From the NCBI GenBank assembly GCA_016218915.1, contig JACRCQ010000050.1, forward strand, positions 22,309-86,308: a DNA stretch of 64,000 nucleotides, given 5' to 3'. The position numbers and the translations under genes were made by a program. The notes under the pieces are model-generated. The model ran no database searches. It was not told the DNA's origin and saw nothing but the letters and a program-made list of their open reading frames with translations. This DNA is from Deltaproteobacteria bacterium. Its GTDB lineage: Bacteria; Myxococcota_A; Polyangia; Polyangiales; Polyangiaceae. Within the stretch, counting starts at the first letter, position 1; every line of letters begins with the position of its first letter. This document shows, one piece after another, positions 37,139-46,216 of the stretch.

Positions 37139-37966
37139 TCAGCGGCTGCCGCGGACTCTCGTCTCGCACGACCGCATGAGCTCGAACCCTGCCTGGCAGG
37201 CGCGCGCAAGGGGCTCCTGGCAGCGCTGCGGAAGATCGCAATCGCGCGACGGCTGCTCGTGGCACCTTCGCTCCGAATCCTCCAGCGCCCTGCAATCGCG
37301 CTGGGAGTTGGAGCGCTCGCACTGCCCCCGGGCCGTGTCCGGATCGCCGCACTTCTTCTTGCACGTCTCGAACTTTGCCATCGCCACCTGGGGAGCTTGC
37401 CCCTGGATGTTTCCCAGGCACTGCTGCAGGCACTCCATCTGCTTGTCCGCTGCCGCATTGCAGGCGGTGCTGGCACGCTCGCGACACGCATCGAGCTGGC
37501 GGTTGACCGTCTCGCATTGGGCGCGTCCGGTCTGGCACTTGCTCACGCTCTGGCCGCACGCCGCATCGGACAACGCGAGACGACCGCGCCCCTGGGTCAC
37601 GCACGCCAGGAACGCGCTTCGCTGCCCGTCATCGACGTTCATGGCAATCGACCGGCAGCTCGAGCGAACCGTCCCGCCCTCGCCGCAGGGACCGATCAGG
37701 ATCTCGTCACACGCCTTGGCCGCGTCCGCGGTGGGTCCCGCTGCAGGAGGATCGGCAGGCGCAGCCGCAGGAGCGGGAGGTTGCGTCGCAGGCTCTGTGG
37801 GGGAAGGTCCTGCGACTGGCGCGGCTGGGCCGGGGGAAGACACGGCGGCAGGAGAGGTCGGTGCCGGGCCGGCGGGTGCTGCGGCCGGGGCTGCGCCGCA
37901 TGCGGGCAGCAGGCCTGAGGAGAGCATTGAAACGAGCGCAAGGAAGCGGGTCTTGTCGATCTGCAT
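37139..37966 (-). CDS. Cys-rich lipoprotein with Pro/Ala linker
   Basis: About 275 residues from ATG 37966; a longer frame to 38020 adds an unlikely N-terminus. Lipobox LLPAC, then a Pro/Ala/Ser-rich linker of about 60 residues, then a helical Cys-rich region (residues ~80-275) with paired cysteines at regular spacing (CQTGRAQCETVNRQLDACRERASTACNAA, MECLQQCLGNIQG). The pattern suggests disulfide-linked helical hairpins. Function unknown. Confidence 0.65.
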   Translation of the reverse strand: MQIDKTRFLALVSMLSSGLLPACGAAPAAAPAGPAPTSPAAVSSPGPAAPVAGPSPTEPATQPPAPAAAPADPPAAGPTADAAKACDEILIGPCGEGGTVRSSCRSIAMNVDDGQRSAFLACVTQGRGRLALSDAACGQSVSKCQTGRAQCETVNRQLDACRERASTACNAAADKQMECLQQCLGNIQGQAPQVAMAKFETCKKKCGDPDTARGQCERSNSQRDCRALEDSERRCHEQPSRDCDLPQRCQEPLARACQAGFELMRSCETRVRGSR

Positions 37967-38124
37967 GGTCCGGCTCCTACCATCACTTGGCCGTGCGCAA
38001 CACATCGAGGTTGCCCCCAAGGGACATTGCCCGCAGAAATGCTATGGGAGCGGCGCGAGCGACCGCGCAGGCGTTCCCGCATGACCGGCCCCCCAACTGC
38101 TCTGCCAGAAGACCGCGGTTCAAC

Positions 38125-39150
38125 ATGTCGTTCAGCATTGGCTCCCTGACGTTCGACGGCTCGGCCGTGCTCGCTCCACTCGCATCGGTCACCAGCGCGC
38201 CGTTCCGGCAGGTGTGCCTCGAGCACGGCTGCAGCTACGCGGTCACCGAGATGGTGTCGAGCGAGGCACTGGTGCGAGACGTGCGCGGGGCGATCGTGCG
38301 CATGGACCGCGCTCCTTCGGAGCGTGTGCTGGCCGTGCAGCTGTTCGGCGCAGACCCGGCGACCATGGCACGCTCCGCTGCGATCGCGGTGGAGCGGGCG
38401 GGCGCTGCGATCGTCGACGTGAACATGGGCTGCCCGGTGCGCAAGATCCTCGGCGTCGGCGCAGGCGTCGCGCTCATGCGCGAGCCCGAGCTCGCCCAAT
38501 CGATCGTGCGCGCCATGGTGCAGGCCTGCGGCGACAGCGCCGCGGTGACGGTCAAGATGCGCGCAGGCTGGGACGACGGCTCCATGAACGCGCCGGAGAT
38601 TGCGCGAAGGGTGGTGGATGCTGGCGCCCGGGCGATCACGGTGCACGCTCGCACGCGCGACCAGGTTCACTCGGGCAGCTCGCGCTGGGACGTGGTCCGT
38701 CAGGTCAAGCAGACGGTTGGCGTGACCGTGGTCGGCAACGGCGGAGTCAAGAGCGCGGCGGATGCAGCGGCCATGATGCGGGACACCGGATGCGACGCGG
38801 TGATGATCGGGCGTGGGGCGCTGGGCAATCCCTGGGTATTCGAATCGATCCGCTCCGGACAGCCGCGGGTGCCGTCCATCGAGGAGCGCTTCGCAGTGAT
38901 TCGCCGTCACCTCGCGCTGTACATCGAGCAGTTTGGAGAGCGGGTCGCCGCGCGGGAGATGCGCAAGCACCTGTGCTGGTATCTGCGCGGGTTGCCGGGC
39001 AGCGCAGTGGTGCGAGCCAGCCTGCAGACCATGGGCAGCTCCGGTCAGATGCAGGAGGTGATCGGCTCGTTCGAGGCGGCGCTGCTGCGAGGAGACACGC
39101 GCGCGGATCCAGGCGACTTCAAGGAGCGCGCCGTGGAGCAGGGGGACTGA
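38125..39150 (+). CDS. dus: tRNA-dihydrouridine synthase
   Basis: 341 residues from ATG 38125. TIM-barrel FMN enzyme reducing uridine in tRNA with NADPH. Family marks: LAPLASVTSAPFRQVC (usual LAPMAGVTDxPFR), VQLFGAD, DVNMGCPVRKIL with the catalytic Cys, VKMRAGWDDGS, ITVHARTRDQ, GNGGVKSAADA, and MIGRGALGNPW. The order of motifs matches DusB-like proteins. It is divergent from the Cys-rich lipoprotein gene, with a 158-base gap that must hold both promoters. Confidence 0.93.
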   Translation: MSFSIGSLTFDGSAVLAPLASVTSAPFRQVCLEHGCSYAVTEMVSSEALVRDVRGAIVRMDRAPSERVLAVQLFGADPATMARSAAIAVERAGAAIVDVNMGCPVRKILGVGAGVALMREPELAQSIVRAMVQACGDSAAVTVKMRAGWDDGSMNAPEIARRVVDAGARAITVHARTRDQVHSGSSRWDVVRQVKQTVGVTVVGNGGVKSAADAAAMMRDTGCDAVMIGRGALGNPWVFESIRSGQPRVPSIEERFAVIRRHLALYIEQFGERVAAREMRKHLCWYLRGLPGSAVVRASLQTMGSSGQMQEVIGSFEAALLRGDTRADPGDFKERAVEQGD

Positions 39151-39208
39151 GCGCGCCGCGTGAGGCTGCGGGAGCAACGCGGCTAAGGGGCAGGCGCATC
39201 CTAGAGGC

Positions 39209-39664
39209 ATGAACGATCGACGACGCTTCCTTCAGGTCTTGGGCGCAGCGGCCCTGGCGATCAGCGCCGGCGTGCCTCAGGGCTGCGCAAGCGCAGCACC
39301 GCAGCAGGGCACGGAGCCCCACGGATTGATCAAGGGCCCGCTGGCCACGAGCGTCGCGGTGGGAAGCCTCGCGCCGGTGGGCGATCAGGCCGTGGTGCTC
39401 GGCAGGGATGCCGGAGGGCTCTACGCGATGACGGCGATTTGCACGCACGCGCAGTGCAACATCAGGGACAGCGGGACGGTGAGCGCGAGCGGGCTTTCCT
39501 GCGGCTGCCACGGCTCGCAGTTCGACGCAAACGGCAACGTGATCCAGGGACCGGCGACGTCTCCGCTCCGGCACTTCGAAGTGCTGATTGAGACGGACGG
39601 GACGATCACGATCAACGCCGACAAGGAAGTAGCTTCGAGCGTGAGAACGCCGGTGACCGGGTGA
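39209..39664 (+). CDS. Tat-exported Rieske 2Fe-2S protein
   Basis: 151 residues. A Tat-type signal (DRRRFLQVLGAAALAISAG, ending PQGCAS) precedes a Rieske domain with cluster ligands CTHAQC and CGCHGSQF (Cys/His pairs), followed by GPATSPLRHFEV. The presence of a Cys after the signal could make it a lipoprotein. The partner of the electron carrier is not visible; adjacent genes are not a cytochrome bc1 set. Confidence 0.87.
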   Translation: MNDRRRFLQVLGAAALAISAGVPQGCASAAPQQGTEPHGLIKGPLATSVAVGSLAPVGDQAVVLGRDAGGLYAMTAICTHAQCNIRDSGTVSASGLSCGCHGSQFDANGNVIQGPATSPLRHFEVLIETDGTITINADKEVASSVRTPVTG

Positions 39665-39707
39665 TTCGGGCTTCATCCTGCGTGGGGTCGCGCCTATGCT
39701 GATCGGC

Positions 39708-41054
39708 ATGAAAGAAGCCCTCGATCGCGCCCGATCCCTGCTCGACTTCATCTCCGCCTCTCCCACACCATTCCACGCCGTGTCGACCGCGTGCTCGCTG
39801 CTGTCGGCCGCAGGATTTCGATCGCTGAAGGAGACGGAGCTCTGGGAGCTCGGGCCGGGAGACCGCTGCATGGTCACCCGCAACGACAGCTCCATCATCG
39901 CTTTCGTGGTGGGAACCGAGCCGCCTGCCAAGGGCGGCTTCGCGATGGTGGGCGCGCACACCGACTCGCCTGCGCTGAAGGTCAAGCCCAACGCGGAGCT
40001 GTACAAGGCGGGCGTGATGCAGCTCGGCGTGGAGTCCTACGGCGGGCTGCTCCTGAGCACCTGGCTCGATCGGGATCTGAGCCTGGCTGGACGCGTGCTG
40101 CTGTCCACGGGGCAGGGCGCGCTGCGCTCCGTGCTCGTCGACTTCGTGCGCCCGATCCTGCGCATTCCCAACCTGGCGATCCACCTCGATCGCGAGGTCA
40201 ACACCAAGGGGCTGGTGCTCAACCAGCAGACGCACATGGCGCCCGTGCTGGGGTTGGACGATGAGCGGCATCGGCGATCGCTGCGGAAGATGCTCGCGGA
40301 GCAGCTGGCCAGGTCCGGTGCTGCCGACGTGAGCGCCGAGGAGATCGTGGATCACGATCTGTTCTTGCACGACGCGCACAAGGGCGTGATCGGAGGGATC
40401 GACGACTCGATGATTCTTGCGCCTCGCATCGACAACCTGGCGATGGCGCACGCGGCGCTGGTTGCGCTGATCGAGTCGTCGGCGGCGGGAGCGCAGCCTC
40501 ACACGCGGGTCGTTGCGCTCTGGGACAACGAGGAGTGCGGCAGCCGGAGCGCGCAGGGTGCGCAGGGGCCCTTCATCCGGCAGGTGCTCGATCGCGTCGT
40601 GGAGGCGCATCCGGATGGATCGCAGCAGGCCTCGGCGCGCGCCATGGCTCGCTCGTTCCTGGTCAGCGCAGACATGGCGCACGCGGTGCATCCCAACTAC
40701 GCCGATCGACACGAGCCTGCGCATGCTCCGCTGCTCGGTCGCGGGCCAGTGATCAAGGCCAACGCCAACCAGTCGTATGCGAGCGACGGGATGAGCTCTG
40801 CGTACTTCGTGAGCGTGTGTCGCGCTGTCGGCTTCGAGCCTCAGAGGTTCGTCATGCGATCCGATCTGCCGTGCGGCTCCACGATCGGACCCATCACCAG
40901 CGCGCTGACCGGGATCAAGACGGTGGACGTGGGCAACCCGATGCTGTCGATGCATTCGGTTCGGGAGATGGCCGCGGTACCGGATCACGCGACGATGATC
41001 GCGGCGATGGGAGCGATGTTCGACGGGCGCGGGGGCCGTCTACCGGGGGCGTGA
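39708..41054 (+). CDS. apeB: M18-family aminopeptidase
   Basis: About 448 residues from ATG 39708. Zinc aminopeptidase of the aspartyl-aminopeptidase type that removes N-terminal acidic or neutral residues in the cytosol. Metal and catalytic motifs: GAHTDSPAL (His/Asp), DDSMILAPRIDNLAM, ALWDNEECGSRSAQGAQGPF (Glu-Glu), VSADMAHAVHPNY with His, and the terminal SMHSVREMAAV with His. Gene symbol is by family, not by synteny. Confidence 0.9.
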   Translation: MKEALDRARSLLDFISASPTPFHAVSTACSLLSAAGFRSLKETELWELGPGDRCMVTRNDSSIIAFVVGTEPPAKGGFAMVGAHTDSPALKVKPNAELYKAGVMQLGVESYGGLLLSTWLDRDLSLAGRVLLSTGQGALRSVLVDFVRPILRIPNLAIHLDREVNTKGLVLNQQTHMAPVLGLDDERHRRSLRKMLAEQLARSGAADVSAEEIVDHDLFLHDAHKGVIGGIDDSMILAPRIDNLAMAHAALVALIESSAAGAQPHTRVVALWDNEECGSRSAQGAQGPFIRQVLDRVVEAHPDGSQQASARAMARSFLVSADMAHAVHPNYADRHEPAHAPLLGRGPVIKANANQSYASDGMSSAYFVSVCRAVGFEPQRFVMRSDLPCGSTIGPITSALTGIKTVDVGNPMLSMHSVREMAAVPDHATMIAAMGAMFDGRGGRLPGA

Positions 41055-41503
41055 GCGCATGCAACGTGCAGCACGTGGATGTGCGGCATGTTGCGCAGGC
41101 GTCTGGTGCAACTTGACTCCGCAGCGGGCGCAGCTGCACGACATGGGAGCGCGGGCGAGGCGGCGGGATGCGCCGGGCGGTTGCGTGATGCGGACTTCGA
41201 GTTCGCGCTTTTTGCCTCCGGGGCCCATCGACCTGCACAGGTGTTCCGCAGTGCGATTCATGTCGAAAGCAGCTTGTTTTGATGCAGATCCGGCTTGGGG
41301 GCAGGAGCCGCGATCTCCCCATTTTCGCGTCTGCTCACGCGATGTGTGCCTCCGCTGATCGAAGCACGAGATCCAAGGTAAGATCGCCTCAGCAGGTGTT
41401 GACTACTTACCCACCGGTCAGTATCGTCCGGCCCCCTGCTCGTAACGAGCATTGAGATCGCGCAGTCGGAGGACTGCCGATTCATCTCTTCTAGGAGGCC
41501 ATC
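41055..41503. other. 449-base intergenic region
   Basis: No convincing gene. A short minus-strand frame at 41040-41261 encodes a Cys-containing peptide (MSCSCARCGVKLHQ) but has no ribosome site. The last 105 bases hold the promoter and AGGAGG ribosome-binding site of the glutamate dehydrogenase gene. Confidence 0.6.
41399..41427 (+). promoter_or_regulatory. Sigma-70 promoter of the glutamate dehydrogenase gene
   Basis: TTGACT at 41399-41404 and TATCGT at 41422-41427 with a 17-base spacer, 76 bases before the ATG. AGGAGG at 41493-41498 is a near-perfect ribosome-binding site. A strongly expressed metabolic gene would fit. Confidence 0.55.
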
Positions 41504-42862
41504 ATGTCAGACGCAGTTCGTGAGTTCATGGATCGCATCAAGGCCAAGAACGCCGGCGAGACCGAGTTCCATCAGGCTGTGTTCGAGGTTGCTACTTCCC
41601 TGATGCCGTTCATCGAGAAGAATCCGAAGTACCGCAAAGCGAAGATTCTCGAGCGCATCGCGGAACCCGAGCGTGTGATCATGTTCCGCGTTCCCTGGCT
41701 CGACGACAAAGGCGACGTGCAGGTCAACCGCGGCTTCCGCATCGAGATGAACTCGGCGATCGGCCCCTACAAGGGCGGCCTCCGTCTTCACCCCAGCGTC
41801 AACCTCGGCATCCTCAAGTTCCTCGCCTTCGAGCAGGTCTTCAAGAACAGCCTCACCACGCTGCCCATGGGCGGCGGCAAGGGCGGCTCGGACTTCGATC
41901 CCAAGGGCAAGAGCGACAACGAAGTCATGAAGTTCTGCCAGTCGTTCATGACCGAGCTGTGCCGCCACATCGGCGCTGACACCGACGTCCCCGCGGGCGA
42001 CATCGGCGTGGGTGGCCGCGAGATCGGCTTCATGTTCGGGCAGTACAAGCGCATCCGCAACGAGTTCGTGGGCGTGCTCACGGGCAAGGGCCTCAACTGG
42101 GGCGGCAGCTTGATTCGTCCGGAAGCCACTGGCTACGGCGCCACCTACTTCGCCCAGGAAATGCTCGCCACCCGTGGCGAGTCGCTCAAGGGCAAGACCT
42201 GCCTGGTGTCCGGCTCCGGCAACGTGACCCAGTACACCATCGAGAAGGTCAACCAGCTCGGCGGCAAGTGCATCACCTGCTCGGACTCCAACGGCTACAT
42301 CCTCGACGAGGCCGGCATCGACGCTGAGAAGCTCGCCTTCATCATGGATCTCAAGAACGTCAAGCGTGGCCGCATCAAGGAGTACGCTGACAAGTACAAG
42401 AGTGCCGTGTACACAGCGGTCGACCCCAAGCTCGACTACAACCCGCTGTGGGCTCACAAGGCCGACTGCGCGTTCCCGAGCGCCACGCAGAACGAGATCA
42501 ACGGCAAGGATGCCGCGAACCTGATCAAGGGCGGCGTCTACGTCGTCTCCGAGGGCGCGAACATGCCGTCGAACATCGACGCCATCAACACGTACCTCGA
42601 GCACAAGATCCTCTACGGGCCGGGCAAGGCTGCCAACGCCGGCGGCGTCGCCACCTCGGGCCTCGAGATGTCGCAGAACAGCCTGCGCCTCTCCTGGACG
42701 CGCGAGGAAGTCGACCAGCGCCTGCAGGGCATCATGAAGGCGATCCACTCGACCTGCGTCAAGTACGGACAGGACGGCAAGTGGGTCAACTACGTCAACG
42801 GCGCGAACATCGGCGGCTTCGTCAAGGTTGCCGACGCGATGCTCGACCACGGCATCGTCTGA
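41504..42862 (+). CDS. gdhA: NADP-type glutamate dehydrogenase
   Basis: 452 residues, the usual length of hexameric bacterial GdhA (EC 1.4.1.4). Makes glutamate from 2-oxoglutarate and ammonia. Seen: catalytic and substrate segments YKGGLRLHPSVN, LPMGGGKGGSDFDPKGKSD, PAGDIGVGGREIGFMFGQYK, nucleotide-binding SGSGNVTQYTIEK, SEGANMPSN, and C-terminal NAGGVATSGLEMSQN. The sequence is highly regular and codon use is biased to C/G third positions, consistent with strong expression. Confidence 0.97.
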   Translation: MSDAVREFMDRIKAKNAGETEFHQAVFEVATSLMPFIEKNPKYRKAKILERIAEPERVIMFRVPWLDDKGDVQVNRGFRIEMNSAIGPYKGGLRLHPSVNLGILKFLAFEQVFKNSLTTLPMGGGKGGSDFDPKGKSDNEVMKFCQSFMTELCRHIGADTDVPAGDIGVGGREIGFMFGQYKRIRNEFVGVLTGKGLNWGGSLIRPEATGYGATYFAQEMLATRGESLKGKTCLVSGSGNVTQYTIEKVNQLGGKCITCSDSNGYILDEAGIDAEKLAFIMDLKNVKRGRIKEYADKYKSAVYTAVDPKLDYNPLWAHKADCAFPSATQNEINGKDAANLIKGGVYVVSEGANMPSNIDAINTYLEHKILYGPGKAANAGGVATSGLEMSQNSLRLSWTREEVDQRLQGIMKAIHSTCVKYGQDGKWVNYVNGANIGGFVKVADAMLDHGIV

Positions 42863-42884
42863 TAGCAGACCGGTGACTTGACTG

Positions 42885-42919
42885 CGGGCAGGGCCTCACC
42901 GCTCTGCCCGTCGTCTTTT
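42885..42919 (+). terminator. Rho-independent-type terminator after gdhA
   Basis: CGGGCAG at 42885-42891 pairs with CTGCCCG at 42904-42910, and GC pairs extend the stem; the downstream arm is followed by tcgtctttt. Confidence 0.65.
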
Positions 42920-42989
42920 GTATGGCACGCAGCGCCAGCCATCCGCTGTCGACTGCGCCCGCGCTTGCGCCTACCATCCCCTTCGATCC

Positions 42990-45944
42990 ATGCAAATCGT
43001 CGACTTCCAACCTCGCTTCGATTCCTTTCGATCGTTGATGCCCAACCGGGTCCGGCAGGTGCTGCTGGTCTCGAGCCTCTACGACGCCTTCGTGCTGGAA
43101 GAGGACGGCACGCTCGCTGATCGGCTCTGGGATCAGTATGTCGAGCAGCGGCTGACCATGGCCCCTGCGGTGCGGCGGGTCTCCACCGGCGCGCAGGCGC
43201 TCGAGGCCATCGAGCGCGAGCCGATCGACCTGCTGATGATGATGACGCGCCTGACCGACGGCGACGCCTTCGCCTTCGCCGATCTCGTGCGCAAGCTCTA
43301 CCCGTCGCTTCCCATCGTCCTGCTCGTCACCGACCCCTCCGAGCTCCGACGCCTCCCGCCTCCAGAAAAACGCCAGTCGATCGACAAGGTCTTCCTGTGG
43401 AACAACAACTCCGAGATCCTGCTCGCCATCGTCAAGTACGTCGAGGACCGCGCGAACGTCGACCATGACACCTCCGTCGGCGGTACCCGCGTCATCATCC
43501 TCGTCGAGGACTCCTGCGCCTACTACTCGTCGTTCCTGGGCACCATGTACACGGTGATCATGGAGCTCACGCGCAGGCTCATCGACGACGGCCTCAACCA
43601 GCTCCACAAGCAGCTGCGAACCCGCTCGCGCGCCAAGGTCCTGCTCGCCGAGACCTACGAGGACGCGATCGCGCTCTACCGCAAGCATCGCCCGTACCTG
43701 GTCGGCATCGTCACCGACGTCGCCTACTGGAAGAACGGTGTCGTGGATCCCAATGCCGGCTACGAGCTGACCCGCGCGATCAAGCAGGAGATGCCCGACC
43801 TGCCGATCCTGGTGCAGTCCGCGGAGCCGGACAAGAACCGCGAGCGTGCGCACGCGCTCGGCGCGCAGTTCATCGACAAGAACTCGCGCACGCTGCTCAA
43901 CGAGTTCCGCTCCTTCTTGACCGAGTACATGGGCTTCGGCGACTTCGTCTTCCGTGCCCCGGATGGCAGCGAGGTCGCCCGCGCTCGCAACGTCTTCGAG
44001 ATGCTCGACGTCCTGCGCTACGTGCCCATCGAATCGCTGTTCTGGCACGCGGAGCGCAACCACTTCTCGCACTGGATGGCCGCTCGCACCGAGCTGACCA
44101 TCGCCGATCGCCTCCGCCCCAAGACCGTCGAGGACTTCAAGGCCCCGGAGGACCTTCGTCGCTACATCACCAACGTCATTCGCGAGGTGCTCGCAGACAA
44201 GCAGAGCGACGTGGTCACGCAGTTCTCGGACAGGCAGACCACCGAGTTCAGCCACTTCATGCATCTCGGCAAGGGATCGCTCGGTGGCAAGGGGCGTGGA
44301 ATCGCCTTCCTGCGGTTCCTGCTCGCACGCTCCAAGATCCAGGCGAAGTACCCGTCCGTCGCCTTGAACGTTCCGGCCGCGATCGACATCGGCTCCGGCG
44401 AGTTCTCCACGTTCCTCGACGACAACGGGCTGCGCACCTTTGCGCTCGAGTGCGGAGACCGCGATACCATCACAGCCAGGTTCCTCGAGGGCACCGTGCG
44501 CCCCGACCTCGTCGCTGCCCTGCGCGCCTATCTCTCCCACGTCGTCGGCCCTCTCGCCGTGCGCAGCTCCAGCCTCCTGGAAGACTCCCACCTGCAGCCG
44601 TTCGCCGGGCTGTACTCCACGGTGATGACTCCGAACCTCAGCGATGATCTCGATCAGCGCCTCGAGCAGCTGCTTCGCGCAGTCAAGATCGTGTGGGCAT
44701 CCACGTTCAGCCCCGACGCGAAAGCCTACTTCCGCGCCACGGTCCATCGCCTCGAAGAAGAAGAGATGGCCGTCGTCGTCCAGCAGGTCGTGGGCCAGCG
44801 CCACGGCGACTACTTCTACCCCACCATCTCGGGCGTCGCGCAGTCGTACAACTTCTACCCCATCTCGCACATGACGTGCGAGGACGGTGTGGCGCAGCTC
44901 GCGCTCGGCCTGGGCAAGATGGTCGTCGAAGGCGGCGCAACCGTGCGCTTCTCCCCGAGGTATCCGGACATCCTGCCGCAGTTCCCCCGCCCGGAGGATT
45001 GGCTGCGCAATAGCCAGAAGCAGCTCTACGCGCTTCGCTTGCAGGAACCCCCAGCTCCGTGCGATGTCGACCCGGACGCCACCATCGCACTGCTCGATCT
45101 GAGCGAGGCCGAAGAGCACGGCGAGCTGCACAAGGTCGGCTCGGTCTACAGCATCGACGATCGGGTCATCCGCGACGGGCTCGTCCAGCCAGGTCCCCGC
45201 GTGGTCAACTTCTCGTCCATCTTGCGGTACGGCGAGATGCCCCTGAGCGAGCTGCTCAGCGACCTGCTGGCAACGTGCAGCGACGCGCTCGGCTGCCCGA
45301 TCGAGATCGAGTTCGCGATCAACATCGGGGACTACGGCACCCGTCCCCAGTGCTCCCTGCTGCAGGTCCGTCCTCTCATCGCAGGAGGAACCCGCGACCT
45401 CGTGTCCGTGGAGGAAACCCACCGCCAGAAGGCCTGGTGCTACACCTACCGCGCGCTCGGCAACGGCATTCGAAAGGACATCCAGGACGTCGTGTTCGTG
45501 CGTCCAAGCAGCTTCGACAAGGCCCGGACCCGTGTGATCGCCGAAGAGGTCGGCGAGCTCAACAAGCTGCTCGAAGCCCAGGGGCGCCCCTACTTGCTGA
45601 TCGGCTTCGGACGATGGGGCACGTTCGATCCCTGGTTGGGCATCGGCGTGACATGGGGGCAGATCTCCGGCGTATCCGTGCTCGTCGAGACCGGCCTGCC
45701 GAACTTCAACATCGACCCGTCCCAGGGCACCCACTTCTTCCAGAACATGACCACCCTGGGCATCGGCTACATGTCCGTCCCCCATGGCAACCCGCAGGCC
45801 AAGCTCGATTGGGATTGGCTGGAGTCGCTTCCGGTCGAGCACGAAACCACGTACCTGCGCCATGTCCGGCTGCCGTCTCCGACCGAAGTGCGGATTGACG
45901 GGCGAAGCGGCGAAGCGGTGGCGCTGCGTCCCACTGGCGATTGA
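42990..45944 (+). CDS. Receiver plus PEP/pyruvate-binding domain protein
   Basis: About 984 residues from ATG 42990. The first ~155 residues are a degenerate receiver-like fold (VLLVSSLYDAFV, LLMMMTRLTDGDA). A second receiver (about 165-305) retains key residues: VEDS, VTDVAYWKNG with phospho-acceptor Asp, QSAE, and DKNS Lys. The rest is a PEP synthase/PPDK N-terminal ATP-binding domain (GKGSLGGKGRGIAFL, RSSSLLEDSHLQPFAGLYST, QVVGQRHGDYFYP, GFGRWGTFDPW, THFFQNM). No phosphohistidine or PEP-utilising C-terminal domain is present, so it is not a complete PEP synthase. The paralogous protein at 56965 lacks the receivers. Confidence 0.85.
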   Translation: MQIVDFQPRFDSFRSLMPNRVRQVLLVSSLYDAFVLEEDGTLADRLWDQYVEQRLTMAPAVRRVSTGAQALEAIEREPIDLLMMMTRLTDGDAFAFADLVRKLYPSLPIVLLVTDPSELRRLPPPEKRQSIDKVFLWNNNSEILLAIVKYVEDRANVDHDTSVGGTRVIILVEDSCAYYSSFLGTMYTVIMELTRRLIDDGLNQLHKQLRTRSRAKVLLAETYEDAIALYRKHRPYLVGIVTDVAYWKNGVVDPNAGYELTRAIKQEMPDLPILVQSAEPDKNRERAHALGAQFIDKNSRTLLNEFRSFLTEYMGFGDFVFRAPDGSEVARARNVFEMLDVLRYVPIESLFWHAERNHFSHWMAARTELTIADRLRPKTVEDFKAPEDLRRYITNVIREVLADKQSDVVTQFSDRQTTEFSHFMHLGKGSLGGKGRGIAFLRFLLARSKIQAKYPSVALNVPAAIDIGSGEFSTFLDDNGLRTFALECGDRDTITARFLEGTVRPDLVAALRAYLSHVVGPLAVRSSSLLEDSHLQPFAGLYSTVMTPNLSDDLDQRLEQLLRAVKIVWASTFSPDAKAYFRATVHRLEEEEMAVVVQQVVGQRHGDYFYPTISGVAQSYNFYPISHMTCEDGVAQLALGLGKMVVEGGATVRFSPRYPDILPQFPRPEDWLRNSQKQLYALRLQEPPAPCDVDPDATIALLDLSEAEEHGELHKVGSVYSIDDRVIRDGLVQPGPRVVNFSSILRYGEMPLSELLSDLLATCSDALGCPIEIEFAINIGDYGTRPQCSLLQVRPLIAGGTRDLVSVEETHRQKAWCYTYRALGNGIRKDIQDVVFVRPSSFDKARTRVIAEEVGELNKLLEAQGRPYLLIGFGRWGTFDPWLGIGVTWGQISGVSVLVETGLPNFNIDPSQGTHFFQNMTTLGIGYMSVPHGNPQAKLDWDWLESLPVEHETTYLRHVRLPSPTEVRIDGRSGEAVALRPTGD

Positions 45945-45978
45945 GCCCGACAAGCGCTTGTGGAGAGAAGAGGCTGCA

Positions 45979-46068
45979 GGCTACAGCAAGCGTTCACCCC
46001 CAGAGGAGCGGCTGCAGGCTACAGGCTACAGCAAGCGTTCACGCCCAGAGGAGCGGCTGCAGGCTACA
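45979..46068. repeat. 45-bp tandem duplication
   Basis: Copies at 45979-46023 and 46024-46068 differ at one base (GCAAGCGTTCAC followed by CCC or GCC), and shorter partial copies (GGCTGCAGGCTACAG) flank them. The repeat fills the space between the PEP-binding gene and the group II intron. Confidence 0.75.
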
Positions 46069-46216
46069 GGCCAGCCCTTTCAAGGTGACATTCTCCGCGA
46101 TCTTGCCAACAAGCGTTCCCCGAAGACGCGGTGGCCGCGCCCAACCGACGTGCGCGTTCAGATGATCGAAGTCCTATCAACGGAGCCAAAGAAGCGGCGC
46201 GCCACTGGCGCGCATC

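Noticed and set aside
35628..37604. 658-residue minus-strand frame across the lipase gene
   Set aside because: It covers a real lipase on the other strand and has no recognisable domain.
41040..41261. Small Cys-containing minus-strand frame after the aminopeptidase
   Set aside because: The CSCARCG run hints at a zinc ribbon, but there is no ribosome site and the second metal-ligand pair is missing.
41507..42850. 447-residue minus-strand frame opposite gdhA
   Set aside because: gdhA is unmistakable on the plus strand; the antisense frame has low-complexity composition.
42822..45953. 1043-residue minus-strand frame opposite the receiver/PEP-binding gene
   Set aside because: Antisense shadow caused by third-position GC bias; no motifs and no plausible start context.
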